NCBI GenBank assembly: GCA_020846275.1
Contig: JADLEG010000107.1
Coordinates: 1 to 58,995 of the forward strand
Source: Alphaproteobacteria bacterium
GTDB lineage: Bacteria > Pseudomonadota > Alphaproteobacteria > JAEULC01
Reading direction: 5' to 3'
Length of the DNA: 58,995 bases
Made by a program: the position numbers and the translations under genes
Shown here: positions 19,634 to 29,446 of the stretch, piece by piece
Numbering within the stretch: the first letter of the stretch is position 1
Layout of the letters: each line of letters starts with the position of its first letter
Notes under the pieces: model-generated
Seen by the model: only the letters and a program-made list of their open reading frames with translations
The model's database searches: none
What the model was told of the DNA's origin: nothing

Positions 19634-21306
19634 TGTCGATCGAAAGCGATCTGCCCGAGGAGGGCACGCTTCGCAGCCAGTACGGGGCCGTGGCCCTGGG
19701 CACGCTGACGAGCCTGTGGCGCCTGAAATGGCTCATCATCCTCATGGCGGCCTGTGGCCTGTTGCTCGGGCTGGGCGCCTTCCTGGTGGCCGGCGCGCGC
19801 TACACGGCCGAGGGCCTTGTCCAGCTCGATCCGAACGGCGACGCCGGCGGGCAGGCTGCCAAGGGCCCGCCCCGGACCACGATCGACGGCGCGCTGATCG
19901 TCGAGGGCGAGGCGCGCATCATCCGCTCGCGGCCGTTCGTGCGAAAGGTCGTGCAGACCCTGCAACTGGACCTGGACCCGCAGTTCCAGCCCGGCAAGTC
20001 CACGCTCCTGCGAATTGCCGAAATGCTGCACCTCCCGACCGGAGCGGTGACGCCGGAGGCGATGTCGCCTGTCGATCTGGCCGCGACCGAGATCATGAAG
20101 TCGCTCAGCGTCACCAACGACATCCGGTCCTACCTGATCAATATCGCCTTCACGTCGCGCGATCCCGAAATCGCCGCGAAGGTCGCCAATGGCTTCGTCG
20201 AGGAATACCTCAAGAGCAAGACCATGCAGCGGCTGCTGGAAAGCGAAGCCGCGGCCCGGGCTGAGATCGCCGAGCTTTCGATCATCTATGGCGAGAAGCA
20301 TCCGCGGATCACCCGCGCGATCGCCAACCTGGCCGAAACCAAGGCGCGCCGGCTCGAGGAGCAGCAGAACCAGACCAATGACGGCCGCTTCCGCTATGTC
20401 GGCGAAGGGCTGACGCAGGCGCCGGCCATCGCAATTCCGTCCGGCCCCCGGCTGCCGACGGCCCTGGCCCTGGGACTGGGCGGCGGAGTCATGGCCGCCA
20501 TTGTCCTGATCATGTTGCTGGAGCGTCGCGACGGCGGTTTCCGCACCGACCTGCCCGTGCTGCAGGAAACCGGCGTGCGCTGCCTCGCCATGTTGCCGCG
20601 CATCACCGGCCGGCGAAGGGACAAGGCGACGATGGCGCGGCTGACGGAGGCGGTCCGGATGATCTGCCTGGGAGCCGGATTGATCGGCGACAAGCGCCCG
20701 ACCCGACCGGCACCGGCCAATGGCCGCGTCGTCCTTATCACATCGGCGGTTCCCAACGAGGGCAAGTCCTTCACCATATCGGCCATCACGCGCTTCCTGA
20801 CCGATGAGGGTCACCGTGTCCTGACGCTGGACATGTCGCCGCGCGCCCGCGGTGAGAAACTGCCCGAACTGGAAAACCTGCTGTCCGACAACGGGCGACT
20901 CGATTCGTTCATCGAAGACAGCCGCACCGGTTGCCTTTCCCAGCTCGGTCGCACGTCCGGCCTGAAGGACAGCCAGCGGATCTTCGCGTCGCCGGATTTC
21001 CAGCACCTGATCCAGCAGGCACGGCTTGCATACGATTTCATCATCATCGAGGCCCCTGCCCTGCTGCTCGTGTCGGACGCCGTCTTCCTCGGCCGCCGCG
21101 CCGACGTGGTGCTGCATGTCGCGAAATGGGGAAGCACGCCACGACGCACCGTCAAGGCCGCGATCCAGCGCTTGCGCGATCTTGCGGTCCAGGTCGACGG
21201 CGTCATCCTGACCCAGGTCAACCTGCGGCAGCACAAGGGCTTTTCGATCGAGGATCAGGCCCACTACTTCAACAAGTACAAGCGCTTCTACGAAAACGCT
21301 GCGTAA
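19624..21306 (+). CDS. Chain-length determinant (Wzz/PCP) fused to degenerate BY-kinase domain
   Basis: 560 aa. The PCP part has TM1 at ~35-57 and TM2 at ~278-299, enclosing a short periplasmic region with little coiled coil. Residues ~360-560 form a BY-kinase-like P-loop domain, but its motifs are altered: Walker A is AVPNEGKS (375-382), Walker A' reads LDMSPR, lacking the second Asp, and Walker B reads IIIEAPA with Glu476 in place of Asp. A C-terminal Tyr cluster (Y548, Y552, Y556) is retained. Start ATG 19624 or 19633. It would set polymer length and gate export with the OPX protein; kinase activity is doubtful. Confidence 0.88.
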   Translation: MRLMSIESDLPEEGTLRSQYGAVALGTLTSLWRLKWLIILMAACGLLLGLGAFLVAGARYTAEGLVQLDPNGDAGGQAAKGPPRTTIDGALIVEGEARIIRSRPFVRKVVQTLQLDLDPQFQPGKSTLLRIAEMLHLPTGAVTPEAMSPVDLAATEIMKSLSVTNDIRSYLINIAFTSRDPEIAAKVANGFVEEYLKSKTMQRLLESEAAARAEIAELSIIYGEKHPRITRAIANLAETKARRLEEQQNQTNDGRFRYVGEGLTQAPAIAIPSGPRLPTALALGLGGGVMAAIVLIMLLERRDGGFRTDLPVLQETGVRCLAMLPRITGRRRDKATMARLTEAVRMICLGAGLIGDKRPTRPAPANGRVVLITSAVPNEGKSFTISAITRFLTDEGHRVLTLDMSPRARGEKLPELENLLSDNGRLDSFIEDSRTGCLSQLGRTSGLKDSQRIFASPDFQHLIQQARLAYDFIIIEAPALLLVSDAVFLGRRADVVLHVAKWGSTPRRTVKAAIQRLRDLAVQVDGVILTQVNLRQHKGFSIEDQAHYFNKYKRFYENAA

Positions 21307-21335
21307 AGCGGCGACCGGCACCCGGTGGAGCAGCC

Positions 21336-22295
21336 ATGAAAAGGCGAATTCTCATCACGGGCGGAAACGGCTATGTCGGCCGGGAAGTCACGCGGCTGCT
21401 GTATGGCGAGCACGAGGTCTGCGTCGCCGACAATTTGCGAACCACCGCAAGCCGCTTCCGGTCCGACGAGCGCCAGCGCTTTCGCTTCGCGCGCGTGGAC
21501 ATCGCCGACACGGGCGCGATCAAAGCGCTGATCGACGACTTCGCGCCGGAGATCGTGATTCACCTGGCGGCCATCCACTACATCCCGGAATGCGAGGCCG
21601 AGCCCGGCCAGACCGTGCTGACCAACGTGACCGGCACGGTCAACCTGCTGGAAGCATGCCCGCCGGAAGTGCGGGTCGTGTTCGCGAGCAGCGGGGCCGT
21701 CTACAAGCCCGACGACCGGCCGCACCAGGAAGCCACCGGCGCATTGGAACCGAACGACGTCTATGGCCTGAGCAAGCTGCACGGCGAGCATTACGTGCGG
21801 TACATCGCCCGCCAGCGCCATCTGTCGGCGGTGATCGTCCGGCTGTTCAACGTGATCGGCCCCGGCGAGACCAATCCGCACCTGCTGCCCGAGATCGTGG
21901 CGCAGCTAAAGACCGGGCGGAAGGTGGTCCGGCTTGGCAACCTGTGGCCGCGGCGCGACTACATCCATATCCGCGATGCGGCCCGCGGCTTCGTGGCGAC
22001 GGCGCTGAAGCACGAGGTCGCCGCCGGCGATGCGGTGACGGTGAACCTCGGCACATCGCGCCCCTACTCCGTCGCCAACGTGATCAGCAAGCTGCGCGCG
22101 GTTGCCGACATCGATTTTGCGCTGGAGGAGGATCGCGGTCGGGTACGGCGCGTCGACCGGCCGTTCCTGGCCGCGGACAACACGCAGATCCGTCGCCTGT
22201 TCGGCTGGGAGCCGACATTGACGATCGACGAGGCGCTGTCGGACCTCTGGCGCGAGCCGGACCTGTCCGACGCATTGCTGGCGAAGTATCAATAA
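21336..22295 (+). CDS. NAD-dependent epimerase/dehydratase (UDP-sugar 4-epimerase-like SDR)
   Basis: 319 aa extended SDR. Rossmann motif ITGGNGYVGREV; the active site has the SSGAVYKP strand and YGLSKLHGE (YxxxK). RLFNVIGPGETNPHLLPEI and RRDYIHIRDAARG follow the usual family order. The ATG at 21336 is preceded by GGTGGAG; 30 nt separate it from the kinase gene. The stop overlaps the next start (TAATG). The nucleotide-sugar substrate is not determinable by eye; UDP-glucose/UDP-GlcNAc 4-epimerase-type chemistry is the default expectation. Confidence 0.88.
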   Translation: MKRRILITGGNGYVGREVTRLLYGEHEVCVADNLRTTASRFRSDERQRFRFARVDIADTGAIKALIDDFAPEIVIHLAAIHYIPECEAEPGQTVLTNVTGTVNLLEACPPEVRVVFASSGAVYKPDDRPHQEATGALEPNDVYGLSKLHGEHYVRYIARQRHLSAVIVRLFNVIGPGETNPHLLPEIVAQLKTGRKVVRLGNLWPRRDYIHIRDAARGFVATALKHEVAAGDAVTVNLGTSRPYSVANVISKLRAVADIDFALEEDRGRVRRVDRPFLAADNTQIRRLFGWEPTLTIDEALSDLWREPDLSDALLAKYQ

Positions 22296-23545
22296 TGCGG
22301 GTGCTCTCGGCCATCGTCGTACCGCCGCACCTGTCGGTGAGCGGCGGCGCGCGCGCCGGCGAGCGCCTGAGCGCGGCCTTGACCCGCCATTGCGACGTGA
22401 CGGTCGCCAGCATGATGAACGCGGCGAGCGCGCAAGGCGTGCTGGCCGGCGATCGCCCGGTCCGCCGAATTCCGGTCGATACCTGGCTGCCACCTGTCAT
22501 TCCCTGGTCGAAGCTGCCCAATCGCTACAGCACGCTGTTCTACCGCTCCGCCCTGCCGGAGATTATCGCCCAGGGCAACTACGACCTGGTGCATCTGCAC
22601 AATCCTATGCCCGGGCTCGAATTGGCGCGGGCCGCCACAGCCTGTCAGCGACGCGGGGTTCCTTATGTGATTTCGACGCACGGCTTCAACGAAGTCGCGC
22701 GGGGCAACGAGATCTACGGCTTCGATCCCCTGCGACGCGCCGTCTGGTCGCACCTGGTCAAGCGTCCGGTGTCGCGCGCCGTGCGCAAGGCGACCGGGAT
22801 ATTCGCCCTGTCGCCGGCGGATTTCGGCATCGTGCGCGCGATGGGATATAGCGGGCCCGAGCCCATCGTCGTCCCCAACGGCGTCGACCCGCCGGCTGCA
22901 TCGATGCCGGCGGCGCGCGCCGGGGCACTGGAGCGCTTCGGCATTTCGCCCGACCGCACCCCCGGCCAGGTCACCTGCCTCTTTCTGGCCAATCACACGC
23001 CGAACAAGGGATTGCCGGTCCTGCTGAAGGCGTTCGGTCAGCTCAAGCGCCCCTACCTGCTGATCGTCGGCGGCGAGACGCGGGGGGATATCGACTACCA
23101 GAGCCACGTCCGTTCTTGCGGGGAAGGCCAGCGCATCGTCGTCACCGGCCGCCTCGCCGACGACGAAGTGTCAGCCCTGTTCAGGCGGGCGGACGTCTTC
23201 GTGTTCCCGACGCTTGCCGACACGTTCCCGCTGGTCGTCCTGGAAGCGATGGCCCATGGCGTAGCGGTCGTGGCCTCGCGGGTCGGCGGCATTCCCTATC
23301 AACTCAACGACCTGTGCGGCACGCTCGTCGCCGCCGGAGATGCCGCGCAGCTTGCATCCGTGATCGACCAGCTTGCCGACGCGCCGGACCGCCTCATCGC
23401 GATGGGGCGGAACGCACGCCAGCGCGTCGCGGCCGAGTTCACCTGGGAGGCCGCGGCCGCGCGGGCCTATGACGGGTACAAGCGTGCGCTCAATCGCCGT
23501 CCGGCCGCGCAGACCAGCGCCGTTCTCGGCGCACAAGCGATATAG
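22295..23545 (+). CDS. Glycosyltransferase family 4
   Basis: 416 aa, GT-B fold. The N-terminal domain has the acceptor-side glycine-rich segment (SVSGGARAGERLSAAL) and a DLVHLHNPMPGLE strand. The C-terminal donor domain carries ANHTPNKGLPVLLKAF, VVTGRLADDEVSALFRRAD and the ExxxE-like motif FPLVVLEAMAHGVAVVAS. ATG 22295 overlaps the epimerase stop by one base. It is a retaining transferase that should add one sugar of the repeat unit on the cytoplasmic face. Confidence 0.9.
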   Translation: MRVLSAIVVPPHLSVSGGARAGERLSAALTRHCDVTVASMMNAASAQGVLAGDRPVRRIPVDTWLPPVIPWSKLPNRYSTLFYRSALPEIIAQGNYDLVHLHNPMPGLELARAATACQRRGVPYVISTHGFNEVARGNEIYGFDPLRRAVWSHLVKRPVSRAVRKATGIFALSPADFGIVRAMGYSGPEPIVVPNGVDPPAASMPAARAGALERFGISPDRTPGQVTCLFLANHTPNKGLPVLLKAFGQLKRPYLLIVGGETRGDIDYQSHVRSCGEGQRIVVTGRLADDEVSALFRRADVFVFPTLADTFPLVVLEAMAHGVAVVASRVGGIPYQLNDLCGTLVAAGDAAQLASVIDQLADAPDRLIAMGRNARQRVAAEFTWEAAAARAYDGYKRALNRRPAAQTSAVLGAQAI

Positions 23546-23567
23546 CGGTCAAGGAGCGGATCTTGTC

Positions 23568-25820
23568 ATGGCCCCAGGAAGCACCCCTCGGCTCGCGATC
23601 ATCGGCTGCGGCGCGCTCGTCGACCACCACCTGAGCCTGGCGCTGGGCCGGATCGGATGGCTGCCGCGGGTGCTGATCGACACCTCGCCGCAGCGCATCG
23701 AGGTGGTCGCGCGCAGGTTCGGCAGCCGCTGCAAGGGTGCGATCAAGGCCCCGGCGTGGCAGTCCGTCGCCGACGAGTTCGACGCGGCGATCGTCGCGGT
23801 TCCGCCATCGCTGCACGGAGGGATCGGCGCCAGCCTGGCCGAGGCCGGCAAGCATGTGTTCATGGAAAAGCCGTTGGCCACCACGGCGGATCAATGCCGG
23901 GCGATGATCGCCGCCGCGGAACGCAGCAAGGTCACGCTATCGGTTGGCCTGCTGCGCCGCTACCTGCACATCGCACGCTGGACCAAGTCGTTGATGGACG
24001 CCCGGATCCTCGGCGACATCACCCATTTCGAGGCGCGCGAGGGCTTCGTCTTCAACTGGGACATCAGCACCATCGGGATGATTCAACCGCAACTGGCCGG
24101 CGGCGGCGTCCTGGTCGACACGGGCGCACACACCATCGACCTGCTGCGTTGGTGGCTGGGCGAATTGGCCCTCGTCGACTACCGCGACGACAGCGGAGGC
24201 GGTGTCGAGGCGGACTGTGTCGTCGATTGCCGGCTGCCCAACGGCGCGACGGGAAGGGTCGAGCTTAGCCGTTCCCGGGACCTGAGCAACACCCTGCGCG
24301 TCGAAGGCACCAAGGGGTTCGTCGAGGTTCACCTCTACAAGAACGAAGTTCGGGCCGCGTCGCCCAATGTGCTGGCATTCCGGGCCGATGGCATCGGCGC
24401 CACCGACATGAAGCAGCAGTTCTTCGCCGAGTTGTTCGACGCCGAATTGAAGGACTTCCTGACCAGCGCCTCGGGGACGTTCAGGGTCGGCGTGGCCGGC
24501 CGTGAGGCGGTCGGCTCGGTGGCATTGATCGAACAGTGCTATGCGGCGCGCAAGCCGCTGTCGATGCCCTGGGAAGGCCCGGCGGCGACGCCCGCCGCGC
24601 CGCGATCCGAGCGACCCGCCCTTCCCGCCGGCAGCAAGGTGCTGATCACCGGGGCGACCGGATTCATCGGTGGCCGACTGGCCGAGCAACTGGTCCAGCA
24701 GCACGGGGCACAGGTTCGCTGCCTTGTTCGCAATCTCGGCCGATCGACCCGCCTCGCCCGCATGCCGGTCGAACTGATCCAGGCCGACCTGGCCGACGCT
24801 GCCCAGATCGACGCGGCGGTCCGCGGCGTCGACTACGTTTTCCACTGCGCCTACGACGTCCGCTCGCGCAAGCAGAACGTCGATGCGGTGGCGAACCTGC
24901 TGCAATCCTGCAAGCGACACCCGGTGCGGCGCTTCGTCCATGTCAGTACCTTCTCGGTCTACGAGCCGTTCCCGGACGGCGTTCTCTCCGAAGCGACGCC
25001 GGACGGCGACCGGGCATGGGTCTATGTCAACACCAAGCTCGACCTCGAAAAGGCCGTGCTCGATGCCGCGCGCTGCGAAGGCGTGCCGGCGACGATCATC
25101 CAGCCGGCGATCGTCTATGGGCCGTTCTGCCAGCCTTGGACGAACGCTCCCGCCGAGATGCTGATCTACGGCAATGTCGTCCTGCCCGAACGCGAGGATG
25201 GGCTGTGCAATGCCGTCTATATCGACGATCTGACGGACGGCATGTTGCGCGCTGCCATCGACGAGGCGGCAATCGGCGAGCGCTTCGTCATGTCCGGCCC
25301 GCGGCCGGTGACGTGGAGCGCGTTCTTCACCGAGTTCGCCAACGCCTTGAATACGGCGCCGCCGCGGTTCTGGCCCCGGGAGAAGATATCCAAGTCCAAC
25401 TACGGGTTCGTCCACGACGTGCGCATGGTTCTGTCCAATCCGAAGATGATCATCCAGATCATCGTCCGCTGGCCGCCGGCGCGCCGCGCGCTGCAGGCCG
25501 GCCTCGATGCGCTGCCGCCGCCGCTGCGCAAGCTGGTGATGACCCGCTATTTCGGCGGCGGCGGTCGCCGCATCGGCCAGGACTTTTTGCCCGACAAGCA
25601 GAAGCTTGCCCTGTACACGGCCAAGCCGGTCGTGTCCAACGACAAGGCGGAAAGGCTGCTGGGCTACCGGCCACGCTTCGATTTCAAGGACGGGATGGCC
25701 CTGACACGGCGTTACCTGGAGTGGGCCTATGGCGACACGAGTCGCTATGTGAAGGCCCAGCGCACGCCCGTGCCAGCGACCGCGATAAGCCCGGCCGCGG
25801 GCTATGCCAGTGCAGATTAA
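23568..25820 (+). CDS. Gfo/Idh/MocA oxidoreductase - extended SDR epimerase fusion
   Basis: 750 aa with two dehydrogenase modules in one frame. Residues ~8-340 are a Gfo/Idh/MocA protein: LAIIGCGALVDHH, the EKPL motif (VFMEKPLATT, 100-103) and GGGVLVDTGAHTIDLLRWW. A Pro/Ala-rich linker (~341-355) leads to an extended SDR from ~357 (KVLITGATGFIGGRLAEQL), with FVHVSTFSVYEPF and YVNTK as the Ser/Tyr/Lys site. The start at 23568 has AAGGAG 11 nt upstream. Both halves look intact, so this is a genuine fusion and not a misread stop. It may channel an oxo-sugar intermediate between two redox or epimerisation steps; this is inference. Confidence 0.88.
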   Translation: MAPGSTPRLAIIGCGALVDHHLSLALGRIGWLPRVLIDTSPQRIEVVARRFGSRCKGAIKAPAWQSVADEFDAAIVAVPPSLHGGIGASLAEAGKHVFMEKPLATTADQCRAMIAAAERSKVTLSVGLLRRYLHIARWTKSLMDARILGDITHFEAREGFVFNWDISTIGMIQPQLAGGGVLVDTGAHTIDLLRWWLGELALVDYRDDSGGGVEADCVVDCRLPNGATGRVELSRSRDLSNTLRVEGTKGFVEVHLYKNEVRAASPNVLAFRADGIGATDMKQQFFAELFDAELKDFLTSASGTFRVGVAGREAVGSVALIEQCYAARKPLSMPWEGPAATPAAPRSERPALPAGSKVLITGATGFIGGRLAEQLVQQHGAQVRCLVRNLGRSTRLARMPVELIQADLADAAQIDAAVRGVDYVFHCAYDVRSRKQNVDAVANLLQSCKRHPVRRFVHVSTFSVYEPFPDGVLSEATPDGDRAWVYVNTKLDLEKAVLDAARCEGVPATIIQPAIVYGPFCQPWTNAPAEMLIYGNVVLPEREDGLCNAVYIDDLTDGMLRAAIDEAAIGERFVMSGPRPVTWSAFFTEFANALNTAPPRFWPREKISKSNYGFVHDVRMVLSNPKMIIQIIVRWPPARRALQAGLDALPPPLRKLVMTRYFGGGGRRIGQDFLPDKQKLALYTAKPVVSNDKAERLLGYRPRFDFKDGMALTRRYLEWAYGDTSRYVKAQRTPVPATAISPAAGYASAD

Positions 25821-27051
25821 ACGCACCTTTCTTCGCGCATCCTGGACCCTGGTCGATCAGGGCATCGCCAGCCTCGGCGTTTTCCTGGCCAATATCTGCC
25901 TGGCGCGGCAGCTCGTCGCCGAGGAGTACGGCACCTTTGCCCTGCTGTTCGGCGGCGCGCTCGGGCTGCAGGTCGTCATGTCGTCGCTGATCTTCTATCC
26001 GCTGTCCGTGCGATTGGCGGTCGCCGAGGGCGACCGGCATGCCCGGCTGACCCATGCCAGCCTGGTGCTGGCGCTCGGGGGGAGCCTTCTCTTGGCCGGC
26101 GTGCTGGGGCTGGTACTGCTGGCCTTTGGCCGCGGCGACCTCGCCCCCTTCGCTGCGGTCTGGTTCGTGCTGTGGCAGACGCAGGAGACGATGCGGCGCT
26201 GCCTGTTCGCCAATTTCCGCCACCAGACGGCGATCATCGGCGATTTGGTCAGCTACCTCGGCCAGGTCGCGCTGATCGTCGCGCTGAGCGCGAAGGGCAT
26301 GATCTCCCTGCCCAACGCCTTGGCGGCAATGGCCGTATCGTCAACCCTTGGCGCCCTCATCCAATTCCGTCAGCTCGGCCTTGCCGGGCGCGGATCGCTG
26401 AGCTTGCCGGTCGTGATCAAGGACTATTGGTCGCTCGGCGGCTGGTCGCTCGCCAACAACCTGATGTCCCTCGTACGCGTCCAGTCGCTGCCCTGGGCGC
26501 TTGCAGCATCCCAAGGCGCGGCGGCCACCGCTTTGTTCCAGGCGTCGCTGAACGTCGTCAACTTGGCCAACCCGATCATTCTCGGCCTGTGCAACGTAAT
26601 CCCGCAGGCGGCGGCGCACGCCCATGTCCATGGCCGGGAACGCGCGTGGCAATCGGCGCGCGTCTACGCATTCCTGGGGGCGGTGCCCACTTTCACCTAC
26701 TATGCCGCTGCGTTGATCGTGCCCGGGATCATCTTGCGGATTTTCTATGGCGGCCAGACGGCGTATCTCGGCTTGGACATGCCGGTCCGCCTGCTGGTAG
26801 CGGCATGGATTCTCGCCTATGCGGTCGACATGATCTGCTCGTACCTGCACGGCATCGAGGCGGCGCGGTTCGCCCTCGCCATCAACGCCCTGGGCATGCT
26901 GGCAGCGGCCCTGCTGGCGTGGCCGCTCACCCACGCATTCGGCCTTGTCGGCAGCTGCATTGCCTTGCTGGGCGCCAACCTGGTGCGCTTCGCCTATTCC
27001 CAACTCACCCTGGCACGGATGACGAGCGATGAACGACCTCGCCTCGCTTAG
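25804..27051 (+). CDS. Polysaccharide flippase (Wzx/MATE-like)
   Basis: 415 aa with about 12 hydrophobic segments and the N-terminal Wzx-like pattern (RASWTLVDQGIASLGVFLAN, then EEYGTFALLFG). It would flip the lipid-linked repeat unit across the inner membrane. ATG 25804 overlaps the fusion gene by 17 nt, and the 3' end overlaps the next glycosyltransferase by 23 nt, so it lies in one tightly packed operon. Confidence 0.87.
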   Translation: MPVQIKRTFLRASWTLVDQGIASLGVFLANICLARQLVAEEYGTFALLFGGALGLQVVMSSLIFYPLSVRLAVAEGDRHARLTHASLVLALGGSLLLAGVLGLVLLAFGRGDLAPFAAVWFVLWQTQETMRRCLFANFRHQTAIIGDLVSYLGQVALIVALSAKGMISLPNALAAMAVSSTLGALIQFRQLGLAGRGSLSLPVVIKDYWSLGGWSLANNLMSLVRVQSLPWALAASQGAAATALFQASLNVVNLANPIILGLCNVIPQAAAHAHVHGRERAWQSARVYAFLGAVPTFTYYAAALIVPGIILRIFYGGQTAYLGLDMPVRLLVAAWILAYAVDMICSYLHGIEAARFALAINALGMLAAALLAWPLTHAFGLVGSCIALLGANLVRFAYSQLTLARMTSDERPRLA

Positions 27052-28300
27052 GCTGCGCGACAATGCGGTGGCCCAGGCCGGCCGGGAGCCGACGCCGCCG
27101 CTCGACATCCGCCACGTCATCATCGGCCACTGCAAGGGCCATCCGTTGCAGGCGAATGGCGTCTACAAGGTGGCGCGGCAGCTTGCGCGCGAGCAACTCG
27201 GCGCGGGCGAGAACGCCAAGCTGTTCTACCTGCGCAATGGGCCGCCGGAGCCGGGCGACCAGCCGATCGACGTGCCGTCGCAGGTGCTGCCGCTGAGCGG
27301 CGTCAAGCTGCGCGGACATGCCGTCACGCTCGCGCCCAAGGTGATGGCGGCGCTGCTCTCGGGAACGACGCCGAACACGATCTTCCACATCCACGGCGGC
27401 CGCGAGCCGGTCCTGCTCCATCTGACCGCGGTGCTGCGCAAGCACCACGTACCCTATGCGCTCACCGTGCACGGCCGCTATTCGCATATCTTCGACCGGC
27501 AGGCGCGGACCACCCGGCGCGTGCCGGCGCTCTATCTCCGCCTGATCGAGCGACACGTCCTGCAGCACGCGCGGTTCGTCCACGCGGTTTGTCCGCAAGA
27601 ACGCGAGATCATCAAGGCCGTGGCGCCGGGTGCCCAGGTCCAGATCATCGGCAACGCTGCCTATTCGAGCCGGCTGGACGGAGCGCCGGCGTCGCCCCGC
27701 CGCACCGGACCGTCCGCGCAGTTCCCGCGCTTCGGTTTCTGCGGGCGCTACGAGGTCGAGCATAAGGGACTTGATCTGCTTATCGAAGGCTTTGCCGAGT
27801 ATCGCAAGGCCGGCGGCAAGGGAACGCTCGAGTTGATCGGGACCGGTCCGGCGCGCCAGGCCCTCTTGGCCTTGGCCGAAAGGCTGCAGCCCGACGGATC
27901 GATCATCGTGCGCGGCCCCGCTTTCGGTGCGGAAAAGGAACGGGCCCTTAGCACCTGGGACTTCTTCGTGATGCCCTCGCGATTTGATGTCATGCCGACC
28001 GCGGGACTGGAAGCCGCGCTGTTCGGCTTGCCGCTGATCGTCTCGCTACCGACCAATCTGCAGGACGAGGTCAACCGCTTCGGGGGCGGTTTGCCGATTT
28101 CCGCCCTTTCGCCGGCGGCCGTCGCGCGCGCGCTATTCCAGGCCGAGCGTCTTGGTGCCGAGGAATGGGCGCGCATGTCGCACGCGGCCTTCCAAATGGC
28201 GGCGTCGATCGGCGATTGGAGCGCGGCCTCCGATCGCCTGCGCGACCTCTATCGACCACGCGACGCATGGCCCGGCGCGGGTGGCCAAGGGAGCCGATGA
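27029..28300 (+). CDS. Glycosyltransferase family 4
   Basis: 423 aa. The N-terminal domain includes GHCKGHPLQANGVYKVARQLA and the TIFHIHGGREP strand; the C-terminal donor-binding domain has FGFCGRYEVEHKGLDLLIEGF and MPSRFDVMPTAGLEAALFGLP, the family 4 ExxxxxxE-like region. It overlaps the flippase 3' end, and its stop overlaps the acyltransferase start (ATGA at 28297-28300). Probably adds one repeat-unit sugar. Confidence 0.88.
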   Translation: MNDLASLRLRDNAVAQAGREPTPPLDIRHVIIGHCKGHPLQANGVYKVARQLAREQLGAGENAKLFYLRNGPPEPGDQPIDVPSQVLPLSGVKLRGHAVTLAPKVMAALLSGTTPNTIFHIHGGREPVLLHLTAVLRKHHVPYALTVHGRYSHIFDRQARTTRRVPALYLRLIERHVLQHARFVHAVCPQEREIIKAVAPGAQVQIIGNAAYSSRLDGAPASPRRTGPSAQFPRFGFCGRYEVEHKGLDLLIEGFAEYRKAGGKGTLELIGTGPARQALLALAERLQPDGSIIVRGPAFGAEKERALSTWDFFVMPSRFDVMPTAGLEAALFGLPLIVSLPTNLQDEVNRFGGGLPISALSPAAVARALFQAERLGAEEWARMSHAAFQMAASIGDWSAASDRLRDLYRPRDAWPGAGGQGSR

Positions 28301-29439
28301 TGGCAGCCGAAACCAGAAACGACATTCAGTGGCTGCGATGTATCGCCGCGCTGGAGGTCGTGGTGTGGCATTCGGATCTCATCGTCAAGCACTTCTCCAG
28401 CAACCTCATCACCCAGACATTCTGGGAGCCGCTCGGCGGCATCGGGGTCGAACTCTTCTTCATTGTCTCCGGCTACGTCATCTGCATGCGCGCGCCGCAC
28501 TATCGAACGGGACTTGCTTTCCTGCGATCGCGCATCTATCGGCTGTTCCCGCTCTACTGGATATTCACCAGCCTCGTGATCCTTGCGTATTTTCTGAATA
28601 GAAAGTGGAGCCTGCACGGACTCGAGCTGAACCCGGAATCTGTCCTTAGCTCCTATCTGATCCTCCCGCAGCAACGCCATCCCATCCTCGGCGTGGGTTG
28701 GACCCTGGAGCACGAGATGGTGTTCTACGCGTTCGTCGCCATCCTCATGCTGCTGCCCTTGGGTCTGACAATGCGCTCGAGGTTCGGATTCGGTCTGGTG
28801 TTGTTAGCGCTGGGCCTCAGCGGGTTCTTTCTCGGGACAGGGCCGAACGGCGAGACCTGGGATTTTCACCTCACCAGCCCCTATTTGCTTCCTTTTGCCT
28901 TCGGCTGGCTCGCCCGATTGGTGAACGAGTCGGGCTCGGGGTCGGGACGGCGGAGTGCTGCGTTACTCGGGTCGTTCCTCGCGGTCGTCGCCCTTGGCGC
29001 ACGATTCGGCGACCAGCAGGAGAACCTGCTGGCTGGACGGTTCGCCCTTACCGCGGCCTTCTTCTTCGTCTTCTGGAAGGCGGAACGCATCTTCCGGATT
29101 GACAACCTGGTCAACCGATCGGCGGCAACAATCGGCAATGCGTCCTACAGCCTCTATCTTTCGCATTGGTTCGTCCTGTCGATCGCCGGCAAGGTCCTGG
29201 GGCAGCTGCCCTTGTCGCCAAGCCTCGGCATCGTCGTTCGCCTGCTCGGCATCCTCTTGTGCGTCGTCGTAGGGCAGGTGCTTTTTACCTACCTAGAGAA
29301 GCCGATCGACCGCATGCTGCGTGGCCGGGCCGGCAAGCCGGCCGCGCGGCTGCGCGCTGGCAGGCACGCGCCCAGACTGCCGAATTGGGTCAGGGGATTC
29401 GGGCGGGCGGCAAGCGCCGCTCCGGTCGCGAAGCGCTGA
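28297..29439 (+). CDS. Acyltransferase family 3 (membrane O-acyltransferase)
   Basis: 380 aa, about ten membrane helices. It opens with NDIQWLRCIAALEVVVWHS (catalytic-site His in the first helix), then GGIGVELFFIVSGYVICM and RIYRLFPLYWIF, the standard acyltransferase-3 blocks. It should O-acetylate or otherwise acylate a sugar of the polymer. It starts in a 4-nt overlap with the upstream transferase; AAGGGAG precedes the ATG. Confidence 0.92.
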   Translation: MMAAETRNDIQWLRCIAALEVVVWHSDLIVKHFSSNLITQTFWEPLGGIGVELFFIVSGYVICMRAPHYRTGLAFLRSRIYRLFPLYWIFTSLVILAYFLNRKWSLHGLELNPESVLSSYLILPQQRHPILGVGWTLEHEMVFYAFVAILMLLPLGLTMRSRFGFGLVLLALGLSGFFLGTGPNGETWDFHLTSPYLLPFAFGWLARLVNESGSGSGRRSAALLGSFLAVVALGARFGDQQENLLAGRFALTAAFFFVFWKAERIFRIDNLVNRSAATIGNASYSLYLSHWFVLSIAGKVLGQLPLSPSLGIVVRLLGILLCVVVGQVLFTYLEKPIDRMLRGRAGKPAARLRAGRHAPRLPNWVRGFGRAASAAPVAKR

Positions 29440-29446
29440 GGGACCC

